Shown one piece after another: positions 33,929 to 42,934 of a DNA stretch of 64,000 nucleotides (its first letter is position 1; each line of letters begins with the position of its first letter). The stretch comes from Chitinimonas taiwanensis DSM 18899 (GTDB taxonomy: Bacteria; Pseudomonadota; Gammaproteobacteria; Burkholderiales; Chitinimonadaceae), in contig NZ_FPKR01000011.1 in the NCBI RefSeq assembly GCF_900119825.1, positions 1-64,000 on the forward strand, written 5' to 3'. The notes beneath the pieces are model-generated. The model searched no databases, was not told the DNA's origin, and worked only from the letters and a program-made list of their open reading frames with translations. A program made the translations under genes and the position numbers.

Positions 33929-34966
33929 TTAGAACGAGTGGTAAGCACCCACCGAGAAGTAGGAGGTGTCTTTGGTAGCGCCCGAGAAGTTCGTGGCCAT
34001 GTATTCGGTCACGATATTGGTGCGCTTGGACAGCGGCACGGCCAGGCCAGCACCGTAGCGGACGAAGCGGCTGTCTTCCAGCTTGCCGATATTGTGCTTG
34101 AGCTTGTCGCCAACGATCACGCCGCCGTACAGCGAGTTGCCTTCCAGAGCGTAGGAAGCGTTCAGGATGTAGCTGTTACGCTTGCCGGTGCCGTAGCCAG
34201 CTTCGCTGAACACCGAACGGGTGAAGCCAGCGCCAACAGCCAGATCGCCAAAGGTGGTACCGCCACCCAGCAACAGGTTGTTCAGCTTGGAACCGTTCAT
34301 GCGCAGGTTACGGCCCATATTGGCACCCACGATGTACCAATAGTCACCCAGCGTGCCCTTGACCGAGTAGCTCAGATTGGTAGCTTCTTTGGTCTTGGTG
34401 CTGTCGTTCTTGTTTTCGCCCACTGCATAGTCGACGGTAACGTCGAGGCCTTCCGCAGCATAGGTGTAGCGCACGGTATTGTCGGTGCGGTACTGGTACC
34501 CGGCATCATTCCGGTTACCGTCTGCATCGACCATCACCGGAACCAAGCCCGAATCGTTATAGGTTTGCAGACCGTAGTCGAACGGGGCAAAGCTATCAGC
34601 TTGATACCACAGGTCGAATTCTTCGTAAGCCTTGGTGAAGGCGCTCTTGCCACGACCCAGCTGGACGCCGCCGAAATCACCCTTCAGACCAACCCAACCT
34701 TCGCGGGTGGCAAAACCAGATGCACTTGCGTCGTCAGGTGCGACCTTGCTTTCGATCTGAAACCAGGCGCTCATACCATTGCCCAGCGATTCGGTGCCCT
34801 TCACGCCGATGCGCGACGATTGGCCGTCAATCTTGAACAAGCTGTCCTTGGTGTTATCAACCACGGCGGCAACGTTCACTTGACCGTACAGAATCACCTC
34901 GTCGCCAGCGAAAGCAGCCGGAGCAACGGCAGCGGCAACGGCCAGGGCGATGAATTTCTTGTTCAT
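33929..34966 (-). CDS. outer-membrane general porin (Neisseria type)
   Basis: A 345-residue trimeric beta-barrel porin. The signal peptide MNKKFIALAVAAAVAPAAFA is followed by the first strand DEVILYGQVNVAAVVD. Family features are GVKGTESLGNGMSAWFQIES, GLKGDFGGVQLGRGKSAF and the terminal AYHSF, with the C-terminal Phe that BamA recognises. It allows diffusion of small solutes across the outer membrane. AAGGAAGA precedes the ATG, and its own terminator follows. Confidence 0.93.
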   Translation of the reverse strand: MNKKFIALAVAAAVAPAAFAGDEVILYGQVNVAAVVDNTKDSLFKIDGQSSRIGVKGTESLGNGMSAWFQIESKVAPDDASASGFATREGWVGLKGDFGGVQLGRGKSAFTKAYEEFDLWYQADSFAPFDYGLQTYNDSGLVPVMVDADGNRNDAGYQYRTDNTVRYTYAAEGLDVTVDYAVGENKNDSTKTKEATNLSYSVKGTLGDYWYIVGANMGRNLRMNGSKLNNLLLGGGTTFGDLAVGAGFTRSVFSEAGYGTGKRNSYILNASYALEGNSLYGGVIVGDKLKHNIGKLEDSRFVRYGAGLAVPLSKRTNIVTEYMATNFSGATKDTSYFSVGAYHSF

Positions 34967-35302
34967 TGCGTCTTCCTTTATTGAAAAGTTTGGAATAACG
35001 GTGCTGCAAATTCTGACTGCTCATCCTCTGAAGCAGCGCAATACGTCGGCATGATAGGCGGCGGCGCAGCTTCTAAGCAACGCAGCATGAGGGGAGGCGT
35101 GCCTTGCGTTCAGCATGGCTTAAGCTGCTGGGTATTTCTAATGCATTGTTTGTAAAGGGCTATTTTATGGCGAGCTTCGGCTTTTCTGGTTGCGGCGATG
35201 CAACAGAAACTAAGACCAGTTGCACGTTTCAGGTGCACCGAAGGCTGAATTGGACCGCAGCTTAGCGACCAACTCAGGTCGAGATGAGCAGGCTATTGAG
35301 TG
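34967..35302. other. intergenic region upstream of the porin
   Basis: No gene seen. Its left part is the porin leader and promoter zone. An AT-rich patch at 35140-35180 is the likeliest promoter, but I could not fix boxes. The right part is the trailer of yqaA. Confidence 0.4.
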
Positions 35303-35737
35303 CTAGAGCAGCGTGGGCAGTGCCAGCAGCAGGTAGCGCAAGCACTTCCCGATGGCGATGCAGGCCGCGCTCATGGCTAAAGGTAGGCGCAAGTAGCCAG
35401 CCGCTAAGCAGAGCGCATCGCCCACGATGGGTAGCCAGGCCAGCAATAGGCTGTAAGCCCCCCAGCGCTGCACCTGATTCAACACCGTAGGTGAGAGGCT
35501 GGAGGAGACCTTGGCCAGGCGTCCGAGGCCATAGCTGCTCAGGCTGCCGAGGGTATTGCCCAGCGTGACCATCAGCAGGGCCGACCAAACTGTGGCAGGC
35601 TGTGCCTGCAGCCACAGTAGTAGCGCCAGCTCCGAGTTGCCGGGCAGCAGTGTCGCCGAGAGCAGGCCGGAGGCGAATAGGCCGGCGAGGCCGTAGTTGC
35701 TGCCCAAGCCCGCCAGGAAGCCTAGCAGTGCATCCAT
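35303..35737 (-). CDS. YqaA-type small inner-membrane protein (VTT/DedA-related)
   Basis: A 144-residue integral membrane protein of the VTT superfamily, YqaA subgroup, whose short members resemble half of a DedA protein. The conserved LFASGLLSATLLPGNSELAL stretch, a re-entrant loop motif, is at about 19-38. It is followed by TLGNTLGSLSSYGLGR and two more spans ending in YLLLALPTLL. The family is linked to lipid scrambling or envelope homeostasis; specific activity is unknown. It is 11 bp downstream of cyaY on the same strand, so probably co-transcribed. Confidence 0.85.
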   Translation of the reverse strand: MDALLGFLAGLGSNYGLAGLFASGLLSATLLPGNSELALLLWLQAQPATVWSALLMVTLGNTLGSLSSYGLGRLAKVSSSLSPTVLNQVQRWGAYSLLLAWLPIVGDALCLAAGYLRLPLAMSAACIAIGKCLRYLLLALPTLL

Positions 35738-35748
35738 GTGCGGCGCGC

Positions 35749-36060
35749 TTAGAAGCGCGGCGTATGGCCGGTTTGTTGGGTAATCAGTTCGGCCAGTTGG
35801 CTGAACAGCTCACCCTGGTCGCGCGTGCTTTGCCAGCGCCCTTCTTGCAGACGATAGTGGAAGCCGCCACTGCGGGCGGCCAGCCAGATCTCCTGATTGG
35901 CGGCATGGCGATTCACCACCATCTTGCTGCCTGTGTCGAATTCGATTTCCAATACATTGCCATTGCGGTTCAAGTCCACATCGAACTCGTCCGCGTCCAG
36001 GGCCTGTTCGATCTGATCGAACACCCGGTCGCTAAGGCTGAGGAATTCGCTTTCATTCAT
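35749..36060 (-). CDS. cyaY: frataxin-like iron protein CyaY
   Basis: CyaY binds iron and the IscS desulfurase and tunes Fe-S cluster assembly. At 103 residues it matches the family, with the acidic first helix LSDRVFDQIEQALDADEFD, then the strand region VLEIEFDTGSKMVVNRHAANQ, EIWLAARSGGFHY and the C-terminal helix. The start at 36060 (MNESEFLSL) is the family start; 20 upstream codons in frame would overlap the divergent lptM gene. Divergent pairing with an LptM-type lipoprotein is a classic arrangement. Confidence 0.95.
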   Translation of the reverse strand: MNESEFLSLSDRVFDQIEQALDADEFDVDLNRNGNVLEIEFDTGSKMVVNRHAANQEIWLAARSGGFHYRLQEGRWQSTRDQGELFSQLAELITQQTGHTPRF

Positions 36061-36118
36061 TTGGCTGGCTCTTGGCGAGGTTGTTAACATGCCGATTTTA
36101 CCCGCACACCGGTCTGCC

Positions 36119-36235
36119 ATGCGCCTACTTCCGCTTGCTGTATTGATCTGCCTCTTGACTGCCTGCGGCTACAAGGGCTCGCTGTATCTGCCCGAGCAGG
36201 GCAAGCCGGCCTCCGTAACAAGTCAGCCGTCCTGA
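36119..36235 (+). CDS. lptM: LptM-type small lipoprotein (YifL)
   Basis: A 38-residue lipoprotein, MRLLPLAVLICLLTACGYKG at the N-terminus with lipobox LTAC, followed by the invariant CGYKGSLYLPEQ motif of LptM/YifL. LptM assists maturation of the LptD/LptE lipopolysaccharide translocon in the outer membrane. It is divergent from cyaY (58 bp apart), as in most proteobacteria. The usual downstream partner, lysA or dapF, is missing: a terminator and a convergent decarboxylase gene follow. lysA lies 27 kb away at the right edge. Confidence 0.88.
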   Translation: MRLLPLAVLICLLTACGYKGSLYLPEQGKPASVTSQPS

Positions 36236-36262
36236 GCATCGAGTCGTGTTCTCAGCGGGCAA

Positions 36263-36298
36263 GAAAAACGCCGCATCGGTTTCGATGCGGCGTTTTTC
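36263..36298. terminator. terminator between lptM and decarboxylase
   Basis: GAAAAACGCCGCATCG and CGATGCGGCGTTTTTC form 16-bp arms around GTTT, acting on both convergent transcripts. Confidence 0.88.
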
Positions 36299-36320
36299 AT
36301 TCCGACTGGGGTGTACGCGC

Positions 36321-38579
36321 TTACTGGTTCACACAGTCCACATAGTACTCACCGGTCTTCTCGTCCTTCACCAAACCGTGGATGTCGGTCTCGAAGCCAG
36401 GGAAGCGCTCGTTGAAGGCGCGTGCAAAGCGTAGATAGTCGACAATGGTTTTGTTGAAGCGCTCGCCCGGGATCAACAGGGGAATGCCCGGTGGGTAGGG
36501 GGTGAGCAGAATGGCGGTGATGCGGCCTTCAAGCTGATCAAGCGGCACGCGCTCGATCTCGCGATGGGCCATCTTGCTGAAGGCCTTGGCCGGCTTGAGG
36601 GCAGGCACCATATCGCTCAGATACATCTCGGTGGTCAGGCGGGCCACATCGCGCTCTCGGTACACCTCGTGGATCTGCTGACACAGATCGCGCAGGCCGA
36701 TGCGCTCGTAATGCGGATTCTTGGCGATGAACTCTGGCATCACGCGCCATAGCGGCGAGTTGGCATCGTAAGCATCCTTGAACTGCTGCAGCTCGGTGAC
36801 CAGTGTGTTCCAGCGGCCCTTGGTGATGCCGATGGTGAACATGATGAAGAAGCTATACAGGCCGGTCTTCTCGACGATGATGCCGTGCTCGGACAGATAC
36901 TTGGTCAGGATAGCGGCCGGGATGCCGGTGTCAGCAAAGCTGCCATCTACATCGAGGCCTGGGGTGATGACGGTGGCCTTGATCGGATCGAGCAGGTTGA
37001 AGCCTTCGGCCAGCGCACCGAAGCCATGCCAGCGCTCGTTGGCGTGCAGTTCCCAATCCGCGCGTTCGCCCAGGCCTTCTTCGGCCAGATAGTCCGGCCC
37101 CCATACCTTGAACCACCAGCTGTCGCCGTACTCGGCTGCCACCTTGCGCATGGCGCGGCGGAAGTCGAGTGCCTCGAAGATCGACTCTTCCACCAGGGCG
37201 GTGCCGCCAGGCGCCTCCATCATCGCTGCCGCCACATCGCAGCTGGCAATGATCGAATACTGCGGGCTGGTCGAGGTGTGCATCAGATAGGCTTCGTTGA
37301 AACGGTGCCGATCAAGCTGACGGGTTTCCGATTCCTGCACCAGAATCTGCGAGGCCTGCGAGAGGCCAGCCAGCAGCTTGTGGGTGGACTGGGTGGCGAA
37401 CACCATCGCTTCCTTGCTACGCGGCCGGTCGCGGCCAATCGCGTGCATATTCTTGTAGAAGTCGTGGAAGGCGGCATGCGGCAGCCAGGCTTCGTCAAAG
37501 TGCAGGGTGTCGATGGTGTCGCCCAGCACTTCCTTGATCATCTCGACGTTGTACAGCACACCGTCGTAGGTCGATTGGGTGATGGTCAGGATGCGCGGCT
37601 TATTGCCCGGGCGCTTGGCCAGCGCTTCCTTGGCAAACGGGTTGGCCTCGATCTTCTTCTGAATGGTTTCCGGGCGGAACTCGTCGAGTGGGATCGGCCC
37701 GATGATGCCGTAGTGATTGCGGGTCGGCATCAGGAAAACCGGGATCGCGCCGCACATCATGATCGAGTGCAAGATGGACTTATGGCAGTTGCGGTCCACC
37801 ACCACAATATCGCCAGGCGCTACCGTGGCGTGCCAGACCATCTTGTTCGAGGTCGAGGTGCCATTGGTGACGAAGAACAGATGGTCGGAGCCGAAAATGC
37901 GCGCGGCATTGCGTTCGGATGCGGCCACCGGGCCGGTGTGGTCGAGCAGCTGGCCGAGCTCATCCACCGAGTTGCACACGTCGGCGCGCAGCATGTTTTC
38001 GCCGAAGAACTGATGGAACATCTGCCCCACCGGCGACTTCAGGAAGGCCACGCCGCCCGAATGCCCTGGGCAGTGCCAGCTGTAAGAGCCGTCCTGCGCG
38101 TAGTGGAGCAGGGCGCGGAAGAAGGGGGGTGCCAGTGTGTCGAGATAGGCCTTGGCTTCGCGCACGATGGAGCGCGCGACGAATTCGGGCGTGTCCTCGA
38201 ACATATGGATGAAGCCGTGCAGCTCGCGCAGCACATCATTGGGGATGTGGCGGCTGGTGCGGGTCTCGCCATACAGGAAAATGGGGATGTCGGCGTTCTT
38301 GTAGCGAATCTCGGCCACGAAGGCGCGCAGATTCTTCACCGCCGCGGTTTCCTCGCCCGGTTCGCCACCGATGAACTCCTCATCGTCGATCGACAGGATG
38401 AAGCTGGAGGCGCGACTTTGCTGCTGGGCAAAGCCGGTTACATCGCCGTAGCTGGTTACACCGAGGACTTCATAGCCCTCTTCTTCAATGGCCTTGGCTA
38501 GCGCGCGTATGCCTAGGCCGCTGGAGTTCTCGGCGCGGAAGTCTTCGTCGATGATGATGACGGGAAAGCGGAATTTCAT
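36321..38579 (-). CDS. Orn/Lys/Arg decarboxylase, large inducible type
   Basis: A 752-residue fold-type I PLP decarboxylase of the AdiA/CadA/SpeF class. The N-terminal receiver-like wing domain (FPVIIIDEDFRAENS) covers about 1-130. The catalytic domain has FDEAWLPHAAFHDFY and the PLP lysine K401 in STHKLLAGLSQASQ, with the C-terminal domain after about 590 (ILLTPYPPGIPLLIPGER). Enzymes of this size from betaproteobacteria are usually annotated as arginine or generic basic amino acid decarboxylases. They consume protons in acid stress or make polyamines. Substrate cannot be fixed by eye. No antiporter gene is adjacent. Confidence 0.9.
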   Translation of the reverse strand: MKFRFPVIIIDEDFRAENSSGLGIRALAKAIEEEGYEVLGVTSYGDVTGFAQQQSRASSFILSIDDEEFIGGEPGEETAAVKNLRAFVAEIRYKNADIPIFLYGETRTSRHIPNDVLRELHGFIHMFEDTPEFVARSIVREAKAYLDTLAPPFFRALLHYAQDGSYSWHCPGHSGGVAFLKSPVGQMFHQFFGENMLRADVCNSVDELGQLLDHTGPVAASERNAARIFGSDHLFFVTNGTSTSNKMVWHATVAPGDIVVVDRNCHKSILHSIMMCGAIPVFLMPTRNHYGIIGPIPLDEFRPETIQKKIEANPFAKEALAKRPGNKPRILTITQSTYDGVLYNVEMIKEVLGDTIDTLHFDEAWLPHAAFHDFYKNMHAIGRDRPRSKEAMVFATQSTHKLLAGLSQASQILVQESETRQLDRHRFNEAYLMHTSTSPQYSIIASCDVAAAMMEAPGGTALVEESIFEALDFRRAMRKVAAEYGDSWWFKVWGPDYLAEEGLGERADWELHANERWHGFGALAEGFNLLDPIKATVITPGLDVDGSFADTGIPAAILTKYLSEHGIIVEKTGLYSFFIMFTIGITKGRWNTLVTELQQFKDAYDANSPLWRVMPEFIAKNPHYERIGLRDLCQQIHEVYRERDVARLTTEMYLSDMVPALKPAKAFSKMAHREIERVPLDQLEGRITAILLTPYPPGIPLLIPGERFNKTIVDYLRFARAFNERFPGFETDIHGLVKDEKTGEYYVDCVNQ

Positions 38580-38663
38580 AAGGAGTTGCTCCTGAGATCG
38601 GCAGGTGCCGAATCTTCTTGTTCATACACGACACGCAAGGGCGGTGCCGGCGGAAAAAGCACA

Positions 38664-38689
38664 GGGCCGCACCTGTGCAGGTACGGCCC
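38664..38689 (-). terminator. terminator after the GST gene
   Basis: GGGCCGCACCTG and CAGGTACGGCCC form an almost perfect stem with a 2-base loop. On the minus strand a TTTTT tract follows after a few bases. Confidence 0.65.
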
Positions 38690-38734
38690 CGGTGAGTAAG
38701 CAGTCGAATGTAGGCGCTAGGCAGGCAGTCCTTG

Positions 38735-39343
38735 TCAGGCTTGCGGCACGGTGTCGGCGAAAGCCGGACGCTGGGCCAGCTTGTCGGCCAGGCGGGCCAG
38801 GTTCGGGTAATCATTGCGCCAGGCGATATGGGCGAAACGCAGATCGAGATAGCCCAGGCACACGCCTACGGCGATATCGGCCAGGCTGTAGCTTTCGCCA
38901 TTGCACCAGTTGCGCTCGCCCAGGTCTTCGGCCAGGGCCTGCAGGCCGCGGCTGATTTTGACTTCCTGGCGCGCGATCCAATCGGCACTTTGTTGCGCCT
39001 CGCTGCGCTTGCGCTCCAGAAAGATGCTGGCGGCGGCATCGCAGATGCCGTCAGCCAGCGCTTCCCAGCGCTTGACCTGCACCGCGTGGCGGTAGTCATG
39101 TGGGATCAACCGGGTGACGGGCGATACATGGTCGAGATATTCCACAATCACGCGCGAATCGAACAGCGTGGAGCCGTCGTCGAGGACCAGCACCGGCACC
39201 TTGCCTAGTGGGTTCAGCTCACCGACCTTGGTGTCGGCATTCCAGGGAATATCCACCGTCAATGGGCATTCGATGCGCTTTTCCTGCAGCACGATGCGCA
39301 CCTTGCGGGCGTAGGGGCTGGTGAGCGATGCGATCAGCTTCAT
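38735..39343 (-). CDS. glutathione S-transferase family protein
   Basis: A 202-residue cytosolic GST. The N-terminal thioredoxin-like domain has the catalytic Ser/Cys region TSPYARKVRIV, the cis-Pro segment GKVPVLVLDDG and the glutathione-gripping FDSRVIVEYLD. The C-terminal helical domain contains SLADIAVGVCLGYLDLRF, the N-capping box motif. The start at 39343 (MKLIASLTSPYA) is standard; 39 upstream codons in frame are Arg/Pro/Ser-rich and not part of the fold. Substrate unknown. Confidence 0.92.
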   Translation of the reverse strand: MKLIASLTSPYARKVRIVLQEKRIECPLTVDIPWNADTKVGELNPLGKVPVLVLDDGSTLFDSRVIVEYLDHVSPVTRLIPHDYRHAVQVKRWEALADGICDAAASIFLERKRSEAQQSADWIARQEVKISRGLQALAEDLGERNWCNGESYSLADIAVGVCLGYLDLRFAHIAWRNDYPNLARLADKLAQRPAFADTVPQA

Positions 39344-39525
39344 GACGATAACCGTTGGGCAAGGACTGTGGATTCTAGGGAAGTGCCTGGACGAGGGCCA
39401 GCCCTTCCTGCGGCTTGCTGCGCGTACCGAGCCACTTGGCGCGAGGCTGTGGCAGCGCACGCATTTTTACCGGCGAATGTTGCGCTGCGCAACCCAAAAT
39501 ACATGGCGCAGCACTTGCTGCTGCG

Positions 39526-40014
39526 CTAACTGTTTTCGCTCAGCTTATCGCGTGCTTGTTGCAGTGCGCTCTTGGTCGCGGCGGCGAAGCGGTTGCTGGC
39601 GAAATTGGCTACCTGGCGACTGGCTTTGGAGAGCGAGTCGAAGGCGCAGGCGCTCACGCACACTGCTTGCTTAAGCGGCTGACCCAGCGTGGCCGGTTGC
39701 GCGTCCAGGCTGGCCAGCATATTGCGCTGCTGCTCGGCCACGCTCTTTTCCAGCAGCTGCATCGCATCGGTCATAGCCGAGATCTGGGCGACGAACAGTG
39801 AGCAGCCAAGCTGCACGCTTTGATCGAGATGCTGTTCGAGCCGTTCCGCTGGCGCACTGCGACCATTCAGCGCAGCGACCCAGTCGCGATAGCCATCGAA
39901 CTGTGTCGCCAACAGGCGTTCGAAGTTGCGGCCGGCTAGGTCGGCGCCTTCATTGAAACGATCGAATTGTTGCTCGAGCCTGGGTGTGGGCCAGGCGGCG
40001 TTAGAAGCATTCAT
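39526..40014 (-). CDS. phasin family granule-associated protein
   Basis: A 162-residue phasin-like protein. Amphipathic, Ala/Gln-rich helices (FNEGADLAGRNFERLLATQF, LFVAQISAMTDAMQLLEKSV) and the tail region ASRQVANFASNRFAAATKSA fit the phasin family that coats polyhydroxyalkanoate granules. The ATG at 40014 has AGGAAG upstream. Two TGC-type palindromes flank the gene (40055-40065 and 39479-39493), recalling PhaR operators. No pha synthesis genes are in the window, so the granule role is inferred from the family. Confidence 0.75.
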   Translation of the reverse strand: MNASNAAWPTPRLEQQFDRFNEGADLAGRNFERLLATQFDGYRDWVAALNGRSAPAERLEQHLDQSVQLGCSLFVAQISAMTDAMQLLEKSVAEQQRNMLASLDAQPATLGQPLKQAVCVSACAFDSLSKASRQVANFASNRFAAATKSALQQARDKLSENS

Positions 40015-40144
40015 ATGCCGTAACTTCCTGATTAATCGGTCTTGTGGACTGATGTTGCGCCGCAATAAGGCGCGCAGTCTAGGCCGCTTGGGCGGGAAGT
40101 CAATCGGTCAAATGGTATTCATGACAATGGCGTTCAGGGTTAAC

Positions 40145-40891
40145 TCAGCGCCAAGTCGCGTCGGTATTGATGCCGACGAAGTTCAGCCCCTGTTCATCCA
40201 GGCGCAAATAGCCGCCTTGGCCAGCGTACCAATCTGGCAACACCCAGCGTTGGCGCAGCGCATGTTGGACCTCGTGCTGGTGGCTGGCAGGGCGGTGGGT
40301 GTGACCGTGGATCAGGTGCGTGCCCGGGTGGGCGGCCAAGAGTTTGCTGACCGCCACGGCATTCACATCCATGATCTGCGCGCTCTTGCCTTGCTTGGCT
40401 GCTTCGCTGGCGGCACGGATACGCGCCGCTTCCGCCTTGCGCTCGGCCAGGGGGCGAGCCAGGAACTGCGCCTGCCAAGCGGGCTGGCGCACCAGGCTGC
40501 GGAACTGCTGATAGGCTGTGTCATCGGTGCATAGCGCGTCGCCATGGCTGAGCAGCAGGTGCAGGCCGAAGGCGTCCAATGTATAGGGGTCGTCCAGCAG
40601 CTGCGCGCCTGCCTGCTGTGCATAGGCGGAGCCGAGCAGGAAATCGCGGTTGCCGTGCAGGCAGTAGATCGCGCAACCGTCTGCCGCACAGGCTGAGAGC
40701 TCGGCGGCGATCTGCGCATTCAAGGCCTCGTCATCATCGTCCCCCAGCCAATACTCGAAAATATCGCCCAAGAGATAGAGCGCACTGGCCTGCCGAGCCG
40801 GGCCACGCAAAAAGGCGATAAAGGCGGCCGTGGTGGCCGGATCAGCATCGGACAGGTGCAGGTCGGAGGCAAACAGGATGGGTTTGGGCAT
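40145..40891 (-). CDS. lpxH: UDP-2,3-diacylglucosamine hydrolase LpxH
   Basis: LpxH makes lipid X from UDP-diacylglucosamine in lipid A synthesis at the inner membrane. The 248-residue calcineurin-like phosphoesterase has all metal motifs in order: FASDLHLSD, YLLGDIFEYWLGDDDD, CLHGNRDFLLG, LLSHGDALCTDD and HLIHGHTHRP. The ATG at 40891 (MPKPILF) is preferred over a TTG seven codons upstream. ppiB and ppiA lie next to it on the same strand, a common betaproteobacterial arrangement. Confidence 0.95.
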   Translation of the reverse strand: MPKPILFASDLHLSDADPATTAAFIAFLRGPARQASALYLLGDIFEYWLGDDDDEALNAQIAAELSACAADGCAIYCLHGNRDFLLGSAYAQQAGAQLLDDPYTLDAFGLHLLLSHGDALCTDDTAYQQFRSLVRQPAWQAQFLARPLAERKAEAARIRAASEAAKQGKSAQIMDVNAVAVSKLLAAHPGTHLIHGHTHRPASHQHEVQHALRQRWVLPDWYAGQGGYLRLDEQGLNFVGINTDATWR

Positions 40892-40948
40892 ACGGGGCGC
40901 TTGAAATGACAACGGCGCGGTTGCCCGCGCCGTAACTAGGCGAGTGCT

Positions 40949-41443
40949 TTAGACCAGCTCAGCCTTGTCGATGGTGACCGGCTCGGCCGGCACATCCTGA
41001 TGCATGCCCTTGGAGCCGGTGCGCACTGCCTTGATTGCATCGACGACCTCGGTGCCTTCCACTACCTTGCCGAACACGCAGTAGCCGAAGCCTTGTGCGG
41101 TGGGCGAGCTGTAGTTGAGGAAGCTGTTATTGCTGACATTGATGAAGAACTGCGCGCTGGCCGAGTGCGGATCGGGGGTGCGGGCCATGGCGATCGTGTA
41201 CTTGTCGTTCTTCAGGCCGTTGGCGGCTTCGTTTTCGACCGGATCGCGAGTTTCCTTTTGCTTCATGCCGGCGTCGAAACCGCCACCCTGGATCATGAAG
41301 TCGTTGATCACGCGGTGGAAGATAGTGCCATCGTAGTGGCCGGCCTTCACGTATTCGACGAAGTTGGCCACGGTCTTCGGGGCTTTGGCTTCATCGAGTT
41401 CGATGCCGATCAGGCCGTGATTGGTGTGCAGATTGACGCGCAT
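40949..41443 (-). CDS. ppiB: cytoplasmic cyclophilin PpiB
   Basis: A peptidyl-prolyl cis-trans isomerase of the cyclophilin family, 164 residues and without a signal peptide, hence cytoplasmic. Active-site motifs are [15 protein letters not shown] (catalytic Arg), [13 protein letters not shown] and [18 protein letters not shown] lies upstream of the ATG. The signal-bearing paralogue lies 57 bp upstream on the same strand, so the two copies serve the cytoplasm and periplasm respectively. Confidence 0.95.
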   Translation of the reverse strand: MRVNLHTNHGLIGIELDEAKAPKTVANFVEYVKAGHYDGTIFHRVINDFMIQGGGFDAGMKQKETRDPVENEAANGLKNDKYTIAMARTPDPHSASAQFFINVSNNSFLNYSSPTAQGFGYCVFGKVVEGTEVVDAIKAVRTGSKGMHQDVPAEPVTIDKAELV

Positions 41444-41500
41444 GGAAGTCCTTTCGACTGTTGGCGGCGACTGGCAATGCGCCAGCGCAGGGGATGGAGT

Positions 41501-42058
41501 TCAGGGTAGCTGGGTGGCCGTTTTCACGATGATAGGCTGCAGTGGTACGTCGGGCATGCCGTTTACGTAGCCGGTGGGCTGGGCGGCCATCTTTTCGACG
41601 ACGGCCATGCCTTTGACCACCTTGCCGAACACCGCGTAACCCCAGCCGCGCGGGCTCTGGTCGCGATGGTCGAGCATCACGTTATTGCGCAGATTGATAT
41701 AGAACTGGGCGCTGGCCGAGTGCGGATCATTGGTGCGCGCCATGGACAGGGTGCCGACGCTGTTTGAGAGACCATTATTGGCTTCGTTCTGGATCGGCTT
41801 GTCGGTGGGCTTTTCACGCATATCGACCCCGTAGCCACCGCCCTGGGCAACAAAGCCAGGAATCACGCGATGGAAAACGGTGCCGTTGTAATGACCCTTC
41901 TTCACATAGCGCAGAAAGTTTTCCACCGTTTTCGGTGCCTTGTCGGCAAACAGCTCAATCTCAACATCGCCCTGATTGGTGCTGAGCAGCACATGCGGAT
42001 TGGCCGCATAGGCGAGGGGGGCGAGCGCAAGCAGCGCGCTGAGTAGCAAACCTTGCAT
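41501..42058 (-). CDS. ppiA: periplasmic cyclophilin PpiA
   Basis: A 185-residue cyclophilin with signal peptide MQGLLLSALLALAPLAYAA, so periplasmic. The catalytic core is FHRVIPGFVAQGGGY, SASAQFYINLRNN and WGYAVFGKVVKGM. The start at 42058 gives a normal signal sequence; a further upstream start (42115) would place an unneeded stretch before it. It lies just upstream of ppiB and lpxH and may share their transcript. Confidence 0.93.
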   Translation of the reverse strand: MQGLLLSALLALAPLAYAANPHVLLSTNQGDVEIELFADKAPKTVENFLRYVKKGHYNGTVFHRVIPGFVAQGGGYGVDMREKPTDKPIQNEANNGLSNSVGTLSMARTNDPHSASAQFYINLRNNVMLDHRDQSPRGWGYAVFGKVVKGMAVVEKMAAQPTGYVNGMPDVPLQPIIVKTATQLP

Positions 42059-42222
42059 AGGGAGAGTCCTGCGCAGTGAGATAAGAATAATAGGCGGCGA
42101 TGTTAGCACAGCCACTTACCCGCTATGCCGTGCGGGTAGAGGCTAGCTACTGCATGGCGATGCGTGAATATTTTCCCTCGCGCCCCTACAATCGCAGCCT
42201 GCCCACCTTTCCGGATCGACCC

Positions 42223-42840
42223 ATGGACCAGCTGATTACCGAGTTTGACCGCGCCTTGCGCACGGTGTTTGCCCCTGCCGCCAGCCTGCGTCCGCATCCC
42301 GATGCACAGCTGGCGGAGGCTGAACTCAGCCCGGCAGAGAAGCGCCATGCCGCCGGTCTGATGCGGGTCAATCACTGTGGTGAAGTGTGCGCTCAGGCGC
42401 TGTATCAAGGCCAGGCGCTGACCGCGCGCGATCGCGCCACGCGCGAAGCGCTGCGCCAGGCTGCGCAGGAAGAGACCGAGCATCTGGCCTGGACCGAGCG
42501 ACGCCTGCAGGAGCTCGGTAGTCACAAGAGTCTGCTCAATCCGCTCTGGTATGCGGGCTCTCTGGCCATGGGCGTAGGGGCAGGGCTGATTGGCGATCGA
42601 TGGAATCTGGGTTTTCTGGCCGAAACCGAACGTCAGGTCAGTGCGCACCTGGATAGCCATTTGGGCTTGCTGCCGGATGCGGATGCCAAGAGCCGGGCCG
42701 TAGTGACCCAGATGCATGCCGATGAGACGGCACATGCGGCGACCGCGGTCGAACTGGGGGCGGCCGAGTTACCCGCGCCGGTCAAGACCGCCATGCGCGC
42801 CATGTCGCAGGTGATGACCACGCTCGCGTATCGCGTCTAG
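42223..42840 (+). CDS. coq7: Coq7-type demethoxyubiquinone hydroxylase
   Basis: A di-iron monooxygenase of the Coq7 family that adds the C6 hydroxyl in ubiquinone synthesis, 205 residues. Iron ligands are visible in [27 protein letters not shown] and the later E-x-x-H of [10 protein letters not shown]. An amphipathic segment ([18 protein letters not shown]) can sit on the membrane. The start [13 protein letters not shown] is the family start; 41 upstream in-frame codons are not conserved in type. Presence of this oxygenase indicates aerobic ubiquinone use. Confidence 0.92.
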   Translation: MDQLITEFDRALRTVFAPAASLRPHPDAQLAEAELSPAEKRHAAGLMRVNHCGEVCAQALYQGQALTARDRATREALRQAAQEETEHLAWTERRLQELGSHKSLLNPLWYAGSLAMGVGAGLIGDRWNLGFLAETERQVSAHLDSHLGLLPDADAKSRAVVTQMHADETAHAATAVELGAAELPAPVKTAMRAMSQVMTTLAYRV

Positions 42841-42883
42841 CGAAACAGGTTCTGTTGTCTTGATGAGGCGTAAGTCGAACAAA

Positions 42884-42922
42884 AAAACAGCCCGAGCCGA
42901 CTCAGTAGCTCGGGCTGTTTTG
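42884..42922. terminator. terminator after coq7
   Basis: AAACAGCCCGAGC pairs with GCTCGGGCTGTTT, followed by TTGTG on plus and by T-rich DNA on minus. It also ends the convergent OsmC-like gene. Confidence 0.8.
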
Positions 42923-42934
42923 TGTCCGGCTTAC

